Origin: an uncultured Acetobacteraceae bacterium
Lineage (GTDB): Bacteria > Pseudomonadota > Alphaproteobacteria > Acetobacterales > Acetobacteraceae
Direction: 5' to 3'
Assembly (NCBI GenBank): GCA_937874445.1
Contig: CALNAL010000329.1
Coordinates: 1 to 17,783 of the forward strand
Length of the DNA: 17,783 nucleotides
Part shown: positions 7,170-13,827 of the stretch, in pieces
Position numbering within the stretch: the first letter of the stretch is position 1
Layout of the letters: every line of letters begins with the position of its first letter
Position numbers and translations under genes: made by a program
Notes under the pieces: model-generated
Databases searched by the model: none
The model's input: the letters and a program-made list of their open reading frames with translations, nothing else
Told to the model about the DNA's origin: nothing

Positions 7170-8354
7170 TTATGGAGCAGGCAGGTCGGCCACGGCCTTC
7201 TCGATGCGCTCCAGCGCCTCCCGCAGCGTCGCACGGCGGCAGGCGATGTTCATGCGCAGGAAGCCGAGCCCGGTCCTGCCGAAGCTCTCGCCGTCATTCA
7301 TGGCGATCCTGGCCTTTTCCAGCATGAACCTGGTGAGGTCAGGTTGGCTCATCGCGAGATCCCGACAGTCAAGCCACATGAGATACGTAGCCTCTGGGTT
7401 GACGAGCTTGATCCGTGTCATTCTTTCCTTGAAGAATTTCCGGAGAAGATCAACGTTTCCCTGAAGATACTCGACCAGCTGATCGGCATAGTACTCGCAC
7501 TTGTCATAGGCCGTCTCGAACAGCAACGTACCGAATACCGTACGCCCTTCGCCCTTGTGGTTGAGGACGGAGACATGGAATGCCTCGCGCAGGTCCTTGT
7601 TCGGGATGATGGCCGCTGCCGTGCGGACCCCGGGAATGTTGAAGGTCTTGCTGGGATTGACGCAGACGATGCAGTTGTCGCGGATCGCATCGGAGAGCGA
7701 GGCCAGCGGCGTATGCTTCCGTCCGTCATAAAGAATGTCGGAGTGGATCTCGTCACAGAGCATAACGACATGATGCTTGAGGCAGAGCTCGCCGATCCGA
7801 CGCAGGTCTTCCGGCGAATGCACCCGGCCCACCGGATTGTGCGGGCTGCACAGCAGCATCAGACGGGTGCGCGGATTGGCAAGCTTGCTCTCCAGGTCTT
7901 CGAAGTCGATCTCGTAGCGGCCGTTGCGCAGAACCAGCGCGTTCTCGAGCTTCGTGCGGCCGTTGTTGACCACCATGTGGTGGAAGGGATGGTAGACTGG
8001 CGTCTGGATGACCACCGCGTCACCGGGATGGGTAAAGGCGCAGATGGCATAGACCAGGGCCGGAACGACCGCCGGGGTGTACTCCACCCACTCCTCTTCG
8101 ATATCCCAGTTGAAACGCCTTTTCTGCCAGCGTCTCACCGAGGCGGCAAAGTTGTCGCTGTTGCGAGGATAACCGAAGCATCCCTGTCGGGCCCGATCGA
8201 CCATGGCGTCGATGATCGGCTGGGCACACTGAAAATCCGTGTCGGCAATCCACATCGGGATGACGTCTTTTTCGTACGTATTCCACTTTTTGGAGTCGGT
8301 TCCGCGCCGAGAAATGACATCATCAAAGTTATGTCGAACGGTATTGTTGTTCAT
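7170..8354 (-). CDS. PatB/MalY-type PLP-dependent C-S lyase (class I/II aminotransferase fold)
   Basis: The cytosolic fold-type I PLP enzyme has 394 residues from ATG 8354. The N-terminus NFDDVISRRGTDSKKWN and PMWIADTDFQ are the PatB/MalY subgroup signature rather than that of true aminotransferases. Further along come CSPHNPVGR (about residue 170), CDEIHSDI (about 200) and NPSKTFNIPG with the PLP-binding Lys236. PatB/MalY enzymes beta-eliminate cystathionine and other S-conjugates of cysteine to pyruvate, ammonia and a thiol. A TTG at 8378 would add eight residues but lacks a ribosome site; ATG 8354 has AGAGGA about 11 nt upstream and matches family starts. It is the first gene of the minus-strand operon. 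Its company (DcuC plus two MmgE/PrpD proteins) is unusual for methionine or cysteine metabolism and suggests a catabolic thioether dicarboxylate. An aminotransferase role cannot be fully excluded. Confidence 0.88.
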   Translation of the reverse strand: MNNNTVRHNFDDVISRRGTDSKKWNTYEKDVIPMWIADTDFQCAQPIIDAMVDRARQGCFGYPRNSDNFAASVRRWQKRRFNWDIEEEWVEYTPAVVPALVYAICAFTHPGDAVVIQTPVYHPFHHMVVNNGRTKLENALVLRNGRYEIDFEDLESKLANPRTRLMLLCSPHNPVGRVHSPEDLRRIGELCLKHHVVMLCDEIHSDILYDGRKHTPLASLSDAIRDNCIVCVNPSKTFNIPGVRTAAAIIPNKDLREAFHVSVLNHKGEGRTVFGTLLFETAYDKCEYYADQLVEYLQGNVDLLRKFFKERMTRIKLVNPEATYLMWLDCRDLAMSQPDLTRFMLEKARIAMNDGESFGRTGLGFLRMNIACRRATLREALERIEKAVADLPAP

Positions 8355-8378
8355 CTCGAACGGTTTCCTCTTTGCCAA

Positions 8379-8500
8379 ACAGTTCGCCCGTAACAGGCAG
8401 TGAAGGCTGTGCCGAGAATCTACAGGCCGGCCGAAATCGCGTAAAATGTTTATATTTGATGCAATGCGATCTATAAAATAGATGGCGGAAGGAGAGCCCC
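8379..8500. promoter_or_regulatory. Divergent control region with LysR-box palindrome
   Basis: This AT-rich gap separates the C-S lyase operon (leftward) from the divergent LysR gene (rightward). It holds the perfect palindrome ATCTATAAAATAGAT at 8469-8483. Its ends fit the ATC-N9-GAT half-site pattern and T-N11-A core preferred by LysR proteins. The stretch 8441-8480 is markedly A/T-rich against the surrounding GC and can supply -10 elements for both directions, though I cannot assign a clean -35/-10 pair. GGAAGGAGAG at 8487-8496 is the ribosome site of the LysR gene. The arrangement predicts that the divergent LysR protein represses itself and, with inducer, activates the operon. Confidence 0.6.
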
Positions 8501-9409
8501 ATGGACGAAAAAGACACGGCGATGCTGATCGCCATCGCCCGGGAAAAAAACATCACCCGCGCGTCCGAGCGCCTGTTCACGGCCCAGTCGGCGCTCTCGT
8601 ATCGGCTGCGGAAGCTGGAGCAGGAATTCAACGCCCAGCTTTTCCTGCGCACCCCCGCCGGGGTAACCCTGACGGCAGAAGGGGAAAGTATCCTGCGCTA
8701 TGCTCGGGATGCCGAAAAGCGCCTGCAGGAAGTCAAGGATCGCATCCAGAATCTCAAAAGGACGCCCGCCGGCGTTCTCCGGATGGCCGCCTCCTCCGTG
8801 TTCGCCTACTACGAGCTGCCGGTCATCCTCAAGAAATTCATAGGCCTCTACCCGAATGTCGAAATTTTCCTCAAGACAAATCACAGCCGCGACGTCTATC
8901 GGATGCTCCAGAAAGATGAGATCTCGGTCGCCATTCTCCGCGGTGATCCGGTCTGGACAGAAGACAAGCGCCTGCTGGCCGAGGAACCCATCTGCCTCGC
9001 CTCGGCCGAACCACTCGAGATGAAAGACCTGCCGAGCCATCCGATGATCGTCAATCCACGCTCGGCCGTGACCGACATGGTAGAAGCCTGGTGGCGGCAG
9101 AACTTCGCTCTTCCTCCCTACGTCGCCATCGAGGTGGACAACATGGACATCTGCCGCCAGATGATCCTGGGGGGATTGGGATGGAGCATCCTTCCCGCGA
9201 TCGGCCTCAAGGGATACGACTCGCTCCATGTCCGCCCTGTCCTCTGGACGGATGGCCGTCCCCTGGTGCGCAGGACCTGGGTGATGTGCCGCTCCTCCTC
9301 GCTGGAGTTGAAGGTCGTGCGGGCCTTCATGGACTATATCGTCGGGTTCCCGGCTGCGGCGCGGCGCGGGGAGGGGGCAGGGAAGGAAGGGAAGGCTTCT
9401 TTTTCCTGA
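8501..9409 (+). CDS. LysR-family transcriptional regulator, divergent from the C-S lyase operon
   Basis: The DNA-binding regulator has 302 residues, normal for LysR. The HTH occupies about residues 5-62 (LIAIAREKNITRASERLFTA, then AQSALSYRLRKLEQEF); a typical coiled linker (around 63-90) leads into a periplasmic-binding-like effector domain beginning near VLRMAASSVFAYYELPVILK. The start is ATG 8501 with a strong GGAAGGAG seven to ten nt upstream. Its position head-to-head with the C-S lyase gene, with a LysR-box palindrome between them, is the textbook layout for a pathway-specific activator. Its gene is less GC-biased than the hyp genes. The stop codon lies inside the loop of a 12-bp perfect hairpin, so the 3' end of the mRNA is well protected. 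It is not a close copy of the other LysR protein in the window. Confidence 0.92.
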   Translation: MDEKDTAMLIAIAREKNITRASERLFTAQSALSYRLRKLEQEFNAQLFLRTPAGVTLTAEGESILRYARDAEKRLQEVKDRIQNLKRTPAGVLRMAASSVFAYYELPVILKKFIGLYPNVEIFLKTNHSRDVYRMLQKDEISVAILRGDPVWTEDKRLLAEEPICLASAEPLEMKDLPSHPMIVNPRSAVTDMVEAWWRQNFALPPYVAIEVDNMDICRQMILGGLGWSILPAIGLKGYDSLHVRPVLWTDGRPLVRRTWVMCRSSSLELKVVRAFMDYIVGFPAAARRGEGAGKEGKASFS

Positions 9410-9422
9410 AGGAAAAAGAAGC
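9395..9422. terminator. Perfect 12-bp hairpin around the LysR stop codon
   Basis: GCTTCTTTTTCC (9395-9406) pairs perfectly with GGAAAAAGAAGC (9411-9422), with TGAA between; the TGA stop of the LysR gene is in the loop. There is no T-run immediately downstream on the plus strand, so it is not a textbook intrinsic terminator. It may work as a convergent block or an mRNA-stabilising end. Confidence 0.55.
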
Positions 9423-9493
9423 AAAAAGGACTTCGTTTATTTGGCTCCGCGCATGACACAGGCGCGGAATCCTTAACGAATAAAGCTTTCTTG

Positions 9494-9517
9494 GTTCTTC
9501 TTGCTCGCAAGAAGAAC
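9494..9517. terminator. Perfect 10-bp hairpin between convergent genes
   Basis: GTTCTTCTTG (9494-9503) pairs with CAAGAAGAAC (9508-9517) across the tetraloop CTCG. It lies in the 180-bp spacer between the rightward LysR gene and leftward fucI and probably ends transcription from one or both sides. TTCTTCTTG-type hairpins are a recurrent style between genes of acetic-acid-bacteria relatives, from general knowledge. Confidence 0.55.
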
Positions 9518-9548
9518 GCCTTCCTTGCTTGCCTTGCCTGTGCCGGCC

Positions 9549-9568
9549 GTCTCGCGGTTGGGCGAGAC
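9549..9568 (-). terminator. GC-rich hairpin downstream of fucI
   Basis: GTCTCGC (9549-9555) pairs with GCGAGAC (9562-9568) around a six-base loop, about 20 bp beyond the fucI stop codon. Flanking GCCGG/CCGGG segments extend it imperfectly. No T-tract follows directly, so its role as a fucI terminator is tentative. Confidence 0.4.
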
Positions 9569-9589
9569 AGCCGGGCAGGGGGAAAAAAT

Positions 9590-11365
9590 TCAGCCGTAGA
9601 GCGGGCCGAAATTGGCGCAGGCCCGATAGTCGGCCCCTTCGGGATCCATGCCGAACAGCGCCCAGCCACTCGGACGGTAGATCTGCTCGGCCGGCACGTT
9701 GTGCAACGCCACCGGAATGCGCAGCATCGAAGCCAGCGTGATGAGATCCGCGCCGATATGGCCATAGGAGCTGGCGCCGTGGTTGGCGCCCCACGCCGAC
9801 ATCACGCCGTAGACCGACGCGAAGGCGCCATGGCCCGTCAGGCGCGGTGCGAACCACGTGGTCGGCCAGGTCGGGTCGGTGCGCTTGTCGATCGCCTCAT
9901 GCACCGCAGCCGGCAGTGTCACCGTTTCGCCCTCGGCGATCTGCAGCACGGGCCCCAGACCGTCCACGAGATTGAGGCGCGTCATGGTCACCGGCATGCC
10001 GCCGCGCGAGAGGAAGTGGCTCGAATACCCACCGCCGCGGAAATAGCCGTGATTGGCCTGGCAGAAGGTCGTTGCCTCCAGGCAACGCTTCTGGTCTTCC
10101 TCCGTGACCTCCCAGAACGGCTTGATCGCCGGATGACCATCCTCGCTCATCTCTCCGGTCGCATCGAGGCAGGTGGCTCCGGAATTGATCAGATGGATGA
10201 AGCCATTCGCCGCGCCGCCCTGCGGTTTCCAGCCGGTGACCCGCTCGACCGCCGCCGGGCTCCAGAAGGTGCGCACGTCGGAGAAGATCTGTGACCGCGC
10301 CGTGAGCAGATATCCGAGCAGCATGCTCACGCCGTTGAGACTGTCGTTCTCGGTGGCCATCACCTGCGGCTGACGCGCACCGTTCCAGTCGAACGACGTG
10401 TTCAGCATCGTCTCCATGAAGTCGCCGTTCGGCATGAAGTCGGTCCACTGCCGCTGCCCCTGGAACCCCGCGGCGATGGCGTTGTGCCCGCAGGCCTCCT
10501 CGGCGTGGCCCAGCTCCGCCAGGCGGGGATTGCCCACCATCAGGTCGCGGGCGATCAGGCACATCTTGGTGACCAGCTCCCACTCCTCGGCCTTCCGCGC
10601 GGCGCCGGAGCGGCTGTCGCCGGAGTTGGGATCCATGCCTTCCCGGCAGTTGCTCTTCACCCAAGGCAGGGCCTTGCGGTATTCTTCCGGGTCGTAGATG
10701 CTCAGGGTCAGCCGCCGCTGGAACTCGCTCATGTCGATGCTTTCGCAGCGCAGACCGAGGTATTTCTCGAAGAAGGCCGGATTGACCATGGACCCGGCGA
10801 TGCCCATCGCGACCGAGCCCATCGACAGATAGGACTTCCCCCGCATCAGCGCCACCGCCAGCCCTGCACGCGCGAAACGCAGGATCTTCTCGCGCACGTC
10901 GGCGGGAATCGTGCGGTCCGAGGCGTCCTGCACGTCGGCTCCGTAGATGCCGAATGCCGGCAGCCCCTTCTGGTTATGCGCCGCCAGCACCGCCGCCAGA
11001 TAGACCGCGCCCGGGCGTTCCGTGCCGTTGAAGCCCCATACCGCCTTGGGAATCGTGGGGTCCATGTCCATGGTCTCGGAGCCGTAGCACCAGCACGGCG
11101 TGACCGTGATCGACAGCCCCACGCCGGCACGGGCGAATTTCTCCGCGCAGGCCGCCGCCTCGGCGACACCCCCGATGGTGGTGTCGGCAATCACGCATTC
11201 GACCTTGCGGCCGTCGGGATAGGTCAGGGTCGAGGAGATCAAATCGGACACGGCCTGCGCCATGCCCATCGTCTGCTCCTCAAGACTCTCCCGCACGCCC
11301 CGGCGGCGCCCGTCGATGATCGGCCGGATCCCTACCTTCGGCATTGCCTTATCGGTCGCGTTCAT
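9590..11365 (-). CDS. fucI: L-fucose isomerase
   Basis: The enzyme interconverts L-fucose and L-fuculose (and D-arabinose and D-ribulose) in the cytosol using Mn2+. The product is 591 residues, the same length as the Escherichia coli protein, and follows it throughout: GIRPIIDGRRRGVRESLEEQ near residue 12, TPCWCYGSETMDMDPT near 89, AGFQGQRQWTD near 299, and the C-terminal WGANHG and LASMLRIPV. The metal ligands are present: Glu339 (ATENDSLNG), Asp363 (FSDVRTFWSP) and His529 (GANHG). ATG 11365 is preceded by a purine-rich GGAAGGAAGA. No fuculokinase, fuculose-phosphate aldolase or fucose permease adjoins; upstream on the same strand are only decayed transporter and aldolase genes. The isomerase therefore looks like the last intact member of a broken sugar operon. 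It may persist for D-arabinose or another aldose, or be on its way out. Confidence 0.95.
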   Translation of the reverse strand: MNATDKAMPKVGIRPIIDGRRRGVRESLEEQTMGMAQAVSDLISSTLTYPDGRKVECVIADTTIGGVAEAAACAEKFARAGVGLSITVTPCWCYGSETMDMDPTIPKAVWGFNGTERPGAVYLAAVLAAHNQKGLPAFGIYGADVQDASDRTIPADVREKILRFARAGLAVALMRGKSYLSMGSVAMGIAGSMVNPAFFEKYLGLRCESIDMSEFQRRLTLSIYDPEEYRKALPWVKSNCREGMDPNSGDSRSGAARKAEEWELVTKMCLIARDLMVGNPRLAELGHAEEACGHNAIAAGFQGQRQWTDFMPNGDFMETMLNTSFDWNGARQPQVMATENDSLNGVSMLLGYLLTARSQIFSDVRTFWSPAAVERVTGWKPQGGAANGFIHLINSGATCLDATGEMSEDGHPAIKPFWEVTEEDQKRCLEATTFCQANHGYFRGGGYSSHFLSRGGMPVTMTRLNLVDGLGPVLQIAEGETVTLPAAVHEAIDKRTDPTWPTTWFAPRLTGHGAFASVYGVMSAWGANHGASSYGHIGADLITLASMLRIPVALHNVPAEQIYRPSGWALFGMDPEGADYRACANFGPLYG

Positions 11366-11389
11366 TTTCGTCTTCCTTCCTGTCGTGTC

Positions 11390-11437
11390 GCTCCCGGGGA
11401 GCTTCTTGGGACCGTCCTGGGCGGGGAAGTTCCCCGC
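11390..11437. promoter_or_regulatory. Two palindromes upstream of fucI (candidate operators)
   Basis: GCGGGGAA-G-TTCCCCGC at 11421-11437 is a perfect 8-bp inverted repeat with a one-base centre. GCTCC-CGG-GGAGC at 11390-11402 is a second palindrome only 18 bp away. Both lie 25-72 bp upstream of the fucI start codon, between it and the end of the transporter pseudogene. The position suits a repressor operator; a hairpin at the end of the broken upstream gene is the alternative. Confidence 0.35.
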
Positions 11438-11506
11438 GCGTGCTGTCCATGATTGCCGCCAGCGTACGTTTCCCCGGCATCGCGCGCCTATCCGTCGCGC
11501 ATGGAA

Positions 11507-12037
11507 TCATTTGGCAAGCTTACGGTCCTTCGTCTCTGGGCTGCACAGCAAAGCCACAACGGTGATGGCAGCCATGATGATCGTATATACCAAGCCACCG
11601 GCGTGTAGGAGCCGCCAGCCCAGACGGCAGTCAGCCCCACGGCGGCGGAAACCTTGAGCCGGCTGGTCAAATAGGACGGTGCCCAAACCTGCAGAAAAAA
11701 TCCCGGGCTGCCTTCGACCATGCGGGCACCGCAGGCGATCCTGAATTCGCGCTTGGATTCGCGCCAGACGACCTTGATGGGCGCCAGGACACCAGCCAGG
11801 AAAGGCACGCGCCCTCCCCGGCTCATGAAGGAACCGGCGGGCTGATGACCATCACCGGGCGGCGTCCGTAACGATCGCCCACATGGTCGAAAATAAATCC
11901 GCCCAGCGGACGGATCGGAGAACCGACGCCGTAGGAGGCGAAGGCGGCGATGGTGCCGGATGCTTCTGCGTCCGGTCCTCGGCGGAAGGAATCGCCCGGC
12001 CGGCATCAAGACCATTTATGCCGGCAATCCTGGACAT
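11507..12037 (-). pseudogene. Degenerate MHS-type major facilitator transporter
   Basis: Pieces of a metabolite:H+ symporter appear in different minus-strand frames and in the right order. First, GTIAAFASYGVGSPIRPLGG followed by FIFDHVGDRYGRRPVMVIS (about 11963-11840) is the second-helix region with the MFS GDRxGRR motif, ending at a premature TGA. Next comes RVPFLAGVLAPIKVVWRESK with CGARMVEGSPGFFLQ (about 11825-11650), the region from helix 6 into helix 7; helices 3 to 5 are missing. Last is LVYTIIMAAITVVALL with SPETKDRKLAK and the natural-looking TGA at 11507-11509. At least two frameshifts and an internal deletion separate them, so no functional carrier can be made. ATG 12037 (SRIAGINGL) may be the old start. 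It lies 141 bp upstream of fucI on the same strand and was probably its sugar or sugar-acid permease. Confidence 0.8.
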
Positions 12038-12221
12038 CTTTTTTGCCCGACTGGGCGCAATCCCACATGCGCGCGCAAAGCCGGGGGAAGAGCGAAAGGA
12101 TCGCCGAGATCACCCCGTCCGCACCGACGGAAAAGCAGGAAGAGATCATCTCGCCGGTGGCGGCGAAGACAGAGCCGGCCGGCTCACGGGAGCCCCCCGC
12201 GGGCGGCCAGGTCAACGCCAC
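12006..12221 (-). pseudogene. C-terminal fragment of a dihydrodipicolinate-synthase-family aldolase
   Basis: In one minus-strand frame, SVFAATGEMISSCFSVGADG (about 12189-12130) continues as VISAILSLFPRLCARMWDCA. This matches the late barrel of DHDPS/KDG-aldolase family proteins, where a GADG-ISA-N-P-L pattern precedes the C-terminal helices. Everything upstream, including the catalytic Tyr and Schiff-base Lys, is gone, and the frame soon stops at TGA 12006. The upstream side runs straight into the integrase remnant, so a deletion has fused the two. With a transporter and fucI following on the same strand, the original gene may have been a 2-keto-3-deoxy-sugar-acid aldolase. That function is an inference from context. 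Confidence 0.6.
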
Positions 12222-12448
12222 CGGTGGTTTTTTCGGCCCCGGTAAAAACCTTACTCAACGGGGCATACACAAGCCCGGCCCGCGCGGTCGTGGCTTTCGC
12301 GGTGTGCAGGGTGGTCCAGATCTCGCGGCGGCCGATCAGCGGGCGCAACCGCGGAGGGACTTCGCACCGGAAATGGGAGCCCCCCCTGTGACGCGGCGCG
12401 CATGCGGCCGCCCCTTGGCGGTGGTAGGCCGATGGAGCACGTGCTCAT
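12184..12448 (-). pseudogene. N-terminal remnant of a tyrosine-type site-specific integrase
   Basis: One frame reads GGSHFRCEVPPRLRPLIGRR, then EIWTTLHTAKATTARAGLVY (about 12385-12270). This is the N-terminal domain of alphaproteobacterial tyrosine recombinases (the DUF6538-like pattern: basic residues, FR-VP--LR-LIG--E-W-TL-T-----AR). The in-frame start is lost: a plausible ATG (12448 or 12403) lies in a neighbouring frame and joins only across the seven-C run at 12380-12386. The catalytic domain with R-H-R-Y is absent; the frame ends at TGA 12184 where aldolase sequence begins. It starts about 45 bp past the 3' end of the tRNA-Gln gene on the same strand, as an integrase gene does at an attachment site. 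I recognised it by motif only, so confidence is moderate. Confidence 0.6.
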
Positions 12449-12492
12449 CAGCCCGGGTTTCGGCCAAAAAACTGAATGATTTCAAGGGGTTG

Positions 12493-12566
12493 TGGCTGGG
12501 GGACTAGGATTCGAACCTAGATAAAACGAGTCAGAGTCGTTTGTCCTGCCATTGAACGATCCCCCA
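12493..12566 (-). tRNA. tRNA-Gln (anticodon CTG)
   Basis: The minus strand folds into a full cloverleaf. The acceptor stem TGGGGGA pairs with TCCCCCA, followed by discriminator G and an encoded CCA; the T1-A72 end pair and discriminator G are glutamine traits. The anticodon stem AACGA/TCGTT encloses the loop CTCTGAC, giving anticodon CTG. The T arm CTAGG-TTCGAAT-CCTAG is perfect. A T-run follows on the minus strand at about 12470-12465. The 3' end faces the integrase remnant. Confidence 0.95.
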
Positions 12567-12759
12567 GCAGGGTCGCCGGACGCGCCGTGGGGCACGCCAA
12601 CAGGGCAGGGCGGTTTCTAGTTCGCCGCCGGGCGGCTTGTCAAATCCCCGTTGCAGATCCATTTCCTGAAACCGGGAACACGCGGGCGCGATTTCGCGCT
12701 TGAAGCGCACCCCCCGGACGGGAACAATACATTCCCGGTGGAGCAGGCGGTTCTGGTCG
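12567..12759. other. Divergent spacer between tRNA-Gln and the Ppx/GppA gene
   Basis: This 193-bp gap should hold the promoters for the leftward tRNA and the rightward phosphatase gene. I see no clear -35/-10 pair, repeat or small gene in it. An in-frame TTG at 12700 could extend the phosphatase by 20 residues but has no ribosome site and encodes an unconserved stretch. Confidence 0.4.
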
Positions 12760-13794
12760 ATGGGCGATCTCTCCGCGAGGCGGGAGCATGGTGGCAGGAC
12801 GGGCGGACGCAGGGCGGTTCCCGCTTTTGCGGCGCTCGACCTCGGCACCAACAACTGCCGCCTGCTGGTCGCCACGCCCGCCGGCGAGGGGTTCCGCGTG
12901 CTCGAAAGCTTCAGCCGCATCGTCCGCCTGGGCGAGGGGCTGCATCACACCGGACGTCTCAGCCAGGACGCCATGGAGCGGGCCATGGTGGCACTGCACG
13001 GCTGTGCCGCGCGCCTGGCACGCCGCCCCGTGCGGGCGGTGCGGGCCATCGCCACCGAGGCCTGCCGGCGCGCGACCAACGGCGGCGAGTTTCTCGCCCG
13101 CGTGCGCGCCGAAACCGGGCTGCCCATCGAGGCGATCTCCACCCGCGAGGAGGCCGAGCTGGCCCTCGAATCCTGCACCCCGCTGCTGGCCGGCGGCGGG
13201 CGGCGGGCCCTGTTGTTCGACATCGGCGGCGGCTCCACCGAGCTGGGCTGGGTCCGCCTGACCTCCCGCGGCCCCGAGCTGATCGGCTATGTCTCGCTGC
13301 CCATCGGGGTGGTGACTCTGGCCGAGCGCTTCGGCTGCCGCGGCGACGGCACCGCCGAGTTCGTCGCCATGCGCGAGGATGTCGCCGCCCGCCTGCGCCC
13401 CTTCGAGTCGGTGCACTGCATCGGTCACGAGATCCGCCAGGGCGGGGTGCGCCTGCTCGGCACCTCCGGCACCGTCACCACCCTGGCCTCGGTGGTGCTC
13501 GACCTGCCGCACTATTCCCGCCCGGCGGTGGACGGCGCGGTGCTGCCGCGCGAGGCCGCCGACCGCGCCGTGGAACAGCTGCGGGCTCTCGGCCCCTCCG
13601 GGCTTGCCGCCCATCCCTGCGTCGGCCCCGAGCGCGCCGAGTTCGTGCTGCCGGGCTGCGCCATCTTCGCCGCCATCCATCAGGTATGGCCCGCCCCCGA
13701 AATCGTGGTGGCCGACCGCGGCCTGCGTGAGGGTATGCTGCTGCGATTGATCCGCGGCGCCCGTTGCTCCCATCATCGCCCCGGACATGCCTAG
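12760..13794 (+). CDS. Ppx/GppA-family exopolyphosphatase / pppGpp phosphohydrolase
   Basis: The product (344 residues) is a short, single-module member of the ASKHA-fold Ppx/GppA phosphatases, which remove terminal phosphate from polyphosphate or pppGpp in the cytosol. The first phosphate-binding motif is AALDLGTNNCRLLVA (near residue 24), the catalytic Glu region is RAIATEACRRATNG (near 98), the second glycine-rich motif is LLFDIGGGSTELGWV (near 151), and LLGTSGTVTTLASV (near 236) closes the core. It lacks the long C-terminal HD domain of E. coli Ppx, the usual alphaproteobacterial form. ATG 12760 is the first good start. The extreme 3' end is Arg/His-rich and runs into a 16-bp tandem repeat. 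rlmE follows 33 bp later, so the two are probably co-transcribed. The family is certain; the preferred substrate cannot be read. Confidence 0.9.
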   Translation: MGDLSARREHGGRTGGRRAVPAFAALDLGTNNCRLLVATPAGEGFRVLESFSRIVRLGEGLHHTGRLSQDAMERAMVALHGCAARLARRPVRAVRAIATEACRRATNGGEFLARVRAETGLPIEAISTREEAELALESCTPLLAGGGRRALLFDIGGGSTELGWVRLTSRGPELIGYVSLPIGVVTLAERFGCRGDGTAEFVAMREDVAARLRPFESVHCIGHEIRQGGVRLLGTSGTVTTLASVVLDLPHYSRPAVDGAVLPREAADRAVEQLRALGPSGLAAHPCVGPERAEFVLPGCAIFAAIHQVWPAPEIVVADRGLREGMLLRLIRGARCSHHRPGHA

Positions 13795-13826
13795 CCGGGA
13801 CACGCCTGAACCAGGACACGTCTGAC
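13779..13826. repeat. Three tandem imperfect 16-bp units upstream of rlmE
   Basis: The units are 13779-13794 (CCCCGGACATGCCTAG), 13795-13810 (CCGGGACACGCCTGAA) and 13811-13826 (CCAGGACACGTCTGAC). They share a C-C-G-GACA-G-CTGA/CTAG pattern. The first unit contains the stop codon of the phosphatase gene and the last ends one base before the rlmE start codon, so the whole intergenic gap is repeat. They are contiguous and degenerate. Confidence 0.7.
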
Positions 13827-13827
13827 C

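Noticed and set aside
6975..8393. A 472-codon plus-strand frame opposite the C-S lyase gene
   Set aside because: It is antisense of a full-length PLP enzyme with an intact active site; no independent domain or ribosome site is seen.
9410..9500. A second copy of the tRNA-Gln 3' end as the far attachment site of the island
   Set aside because: I scanned the intergenic gaps in the window by eye for a copy of the tRNA 3' end and found no convincing match; the far end may lie outside the window or be lost.
11883..12507. Plus-strand small open frames in the region left of the tRNA
   Set aside because: The minus strand carries recognisable transporter, aldolase and integrase fragments there; the plus-strand frames have no family features.
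12700..12759. An upstream TTG start for the Ppx/GppA protein
   Set aside because: There is no ribosome site and the added 20 residues are not conserved-looking; ATG 12760 is preferred.
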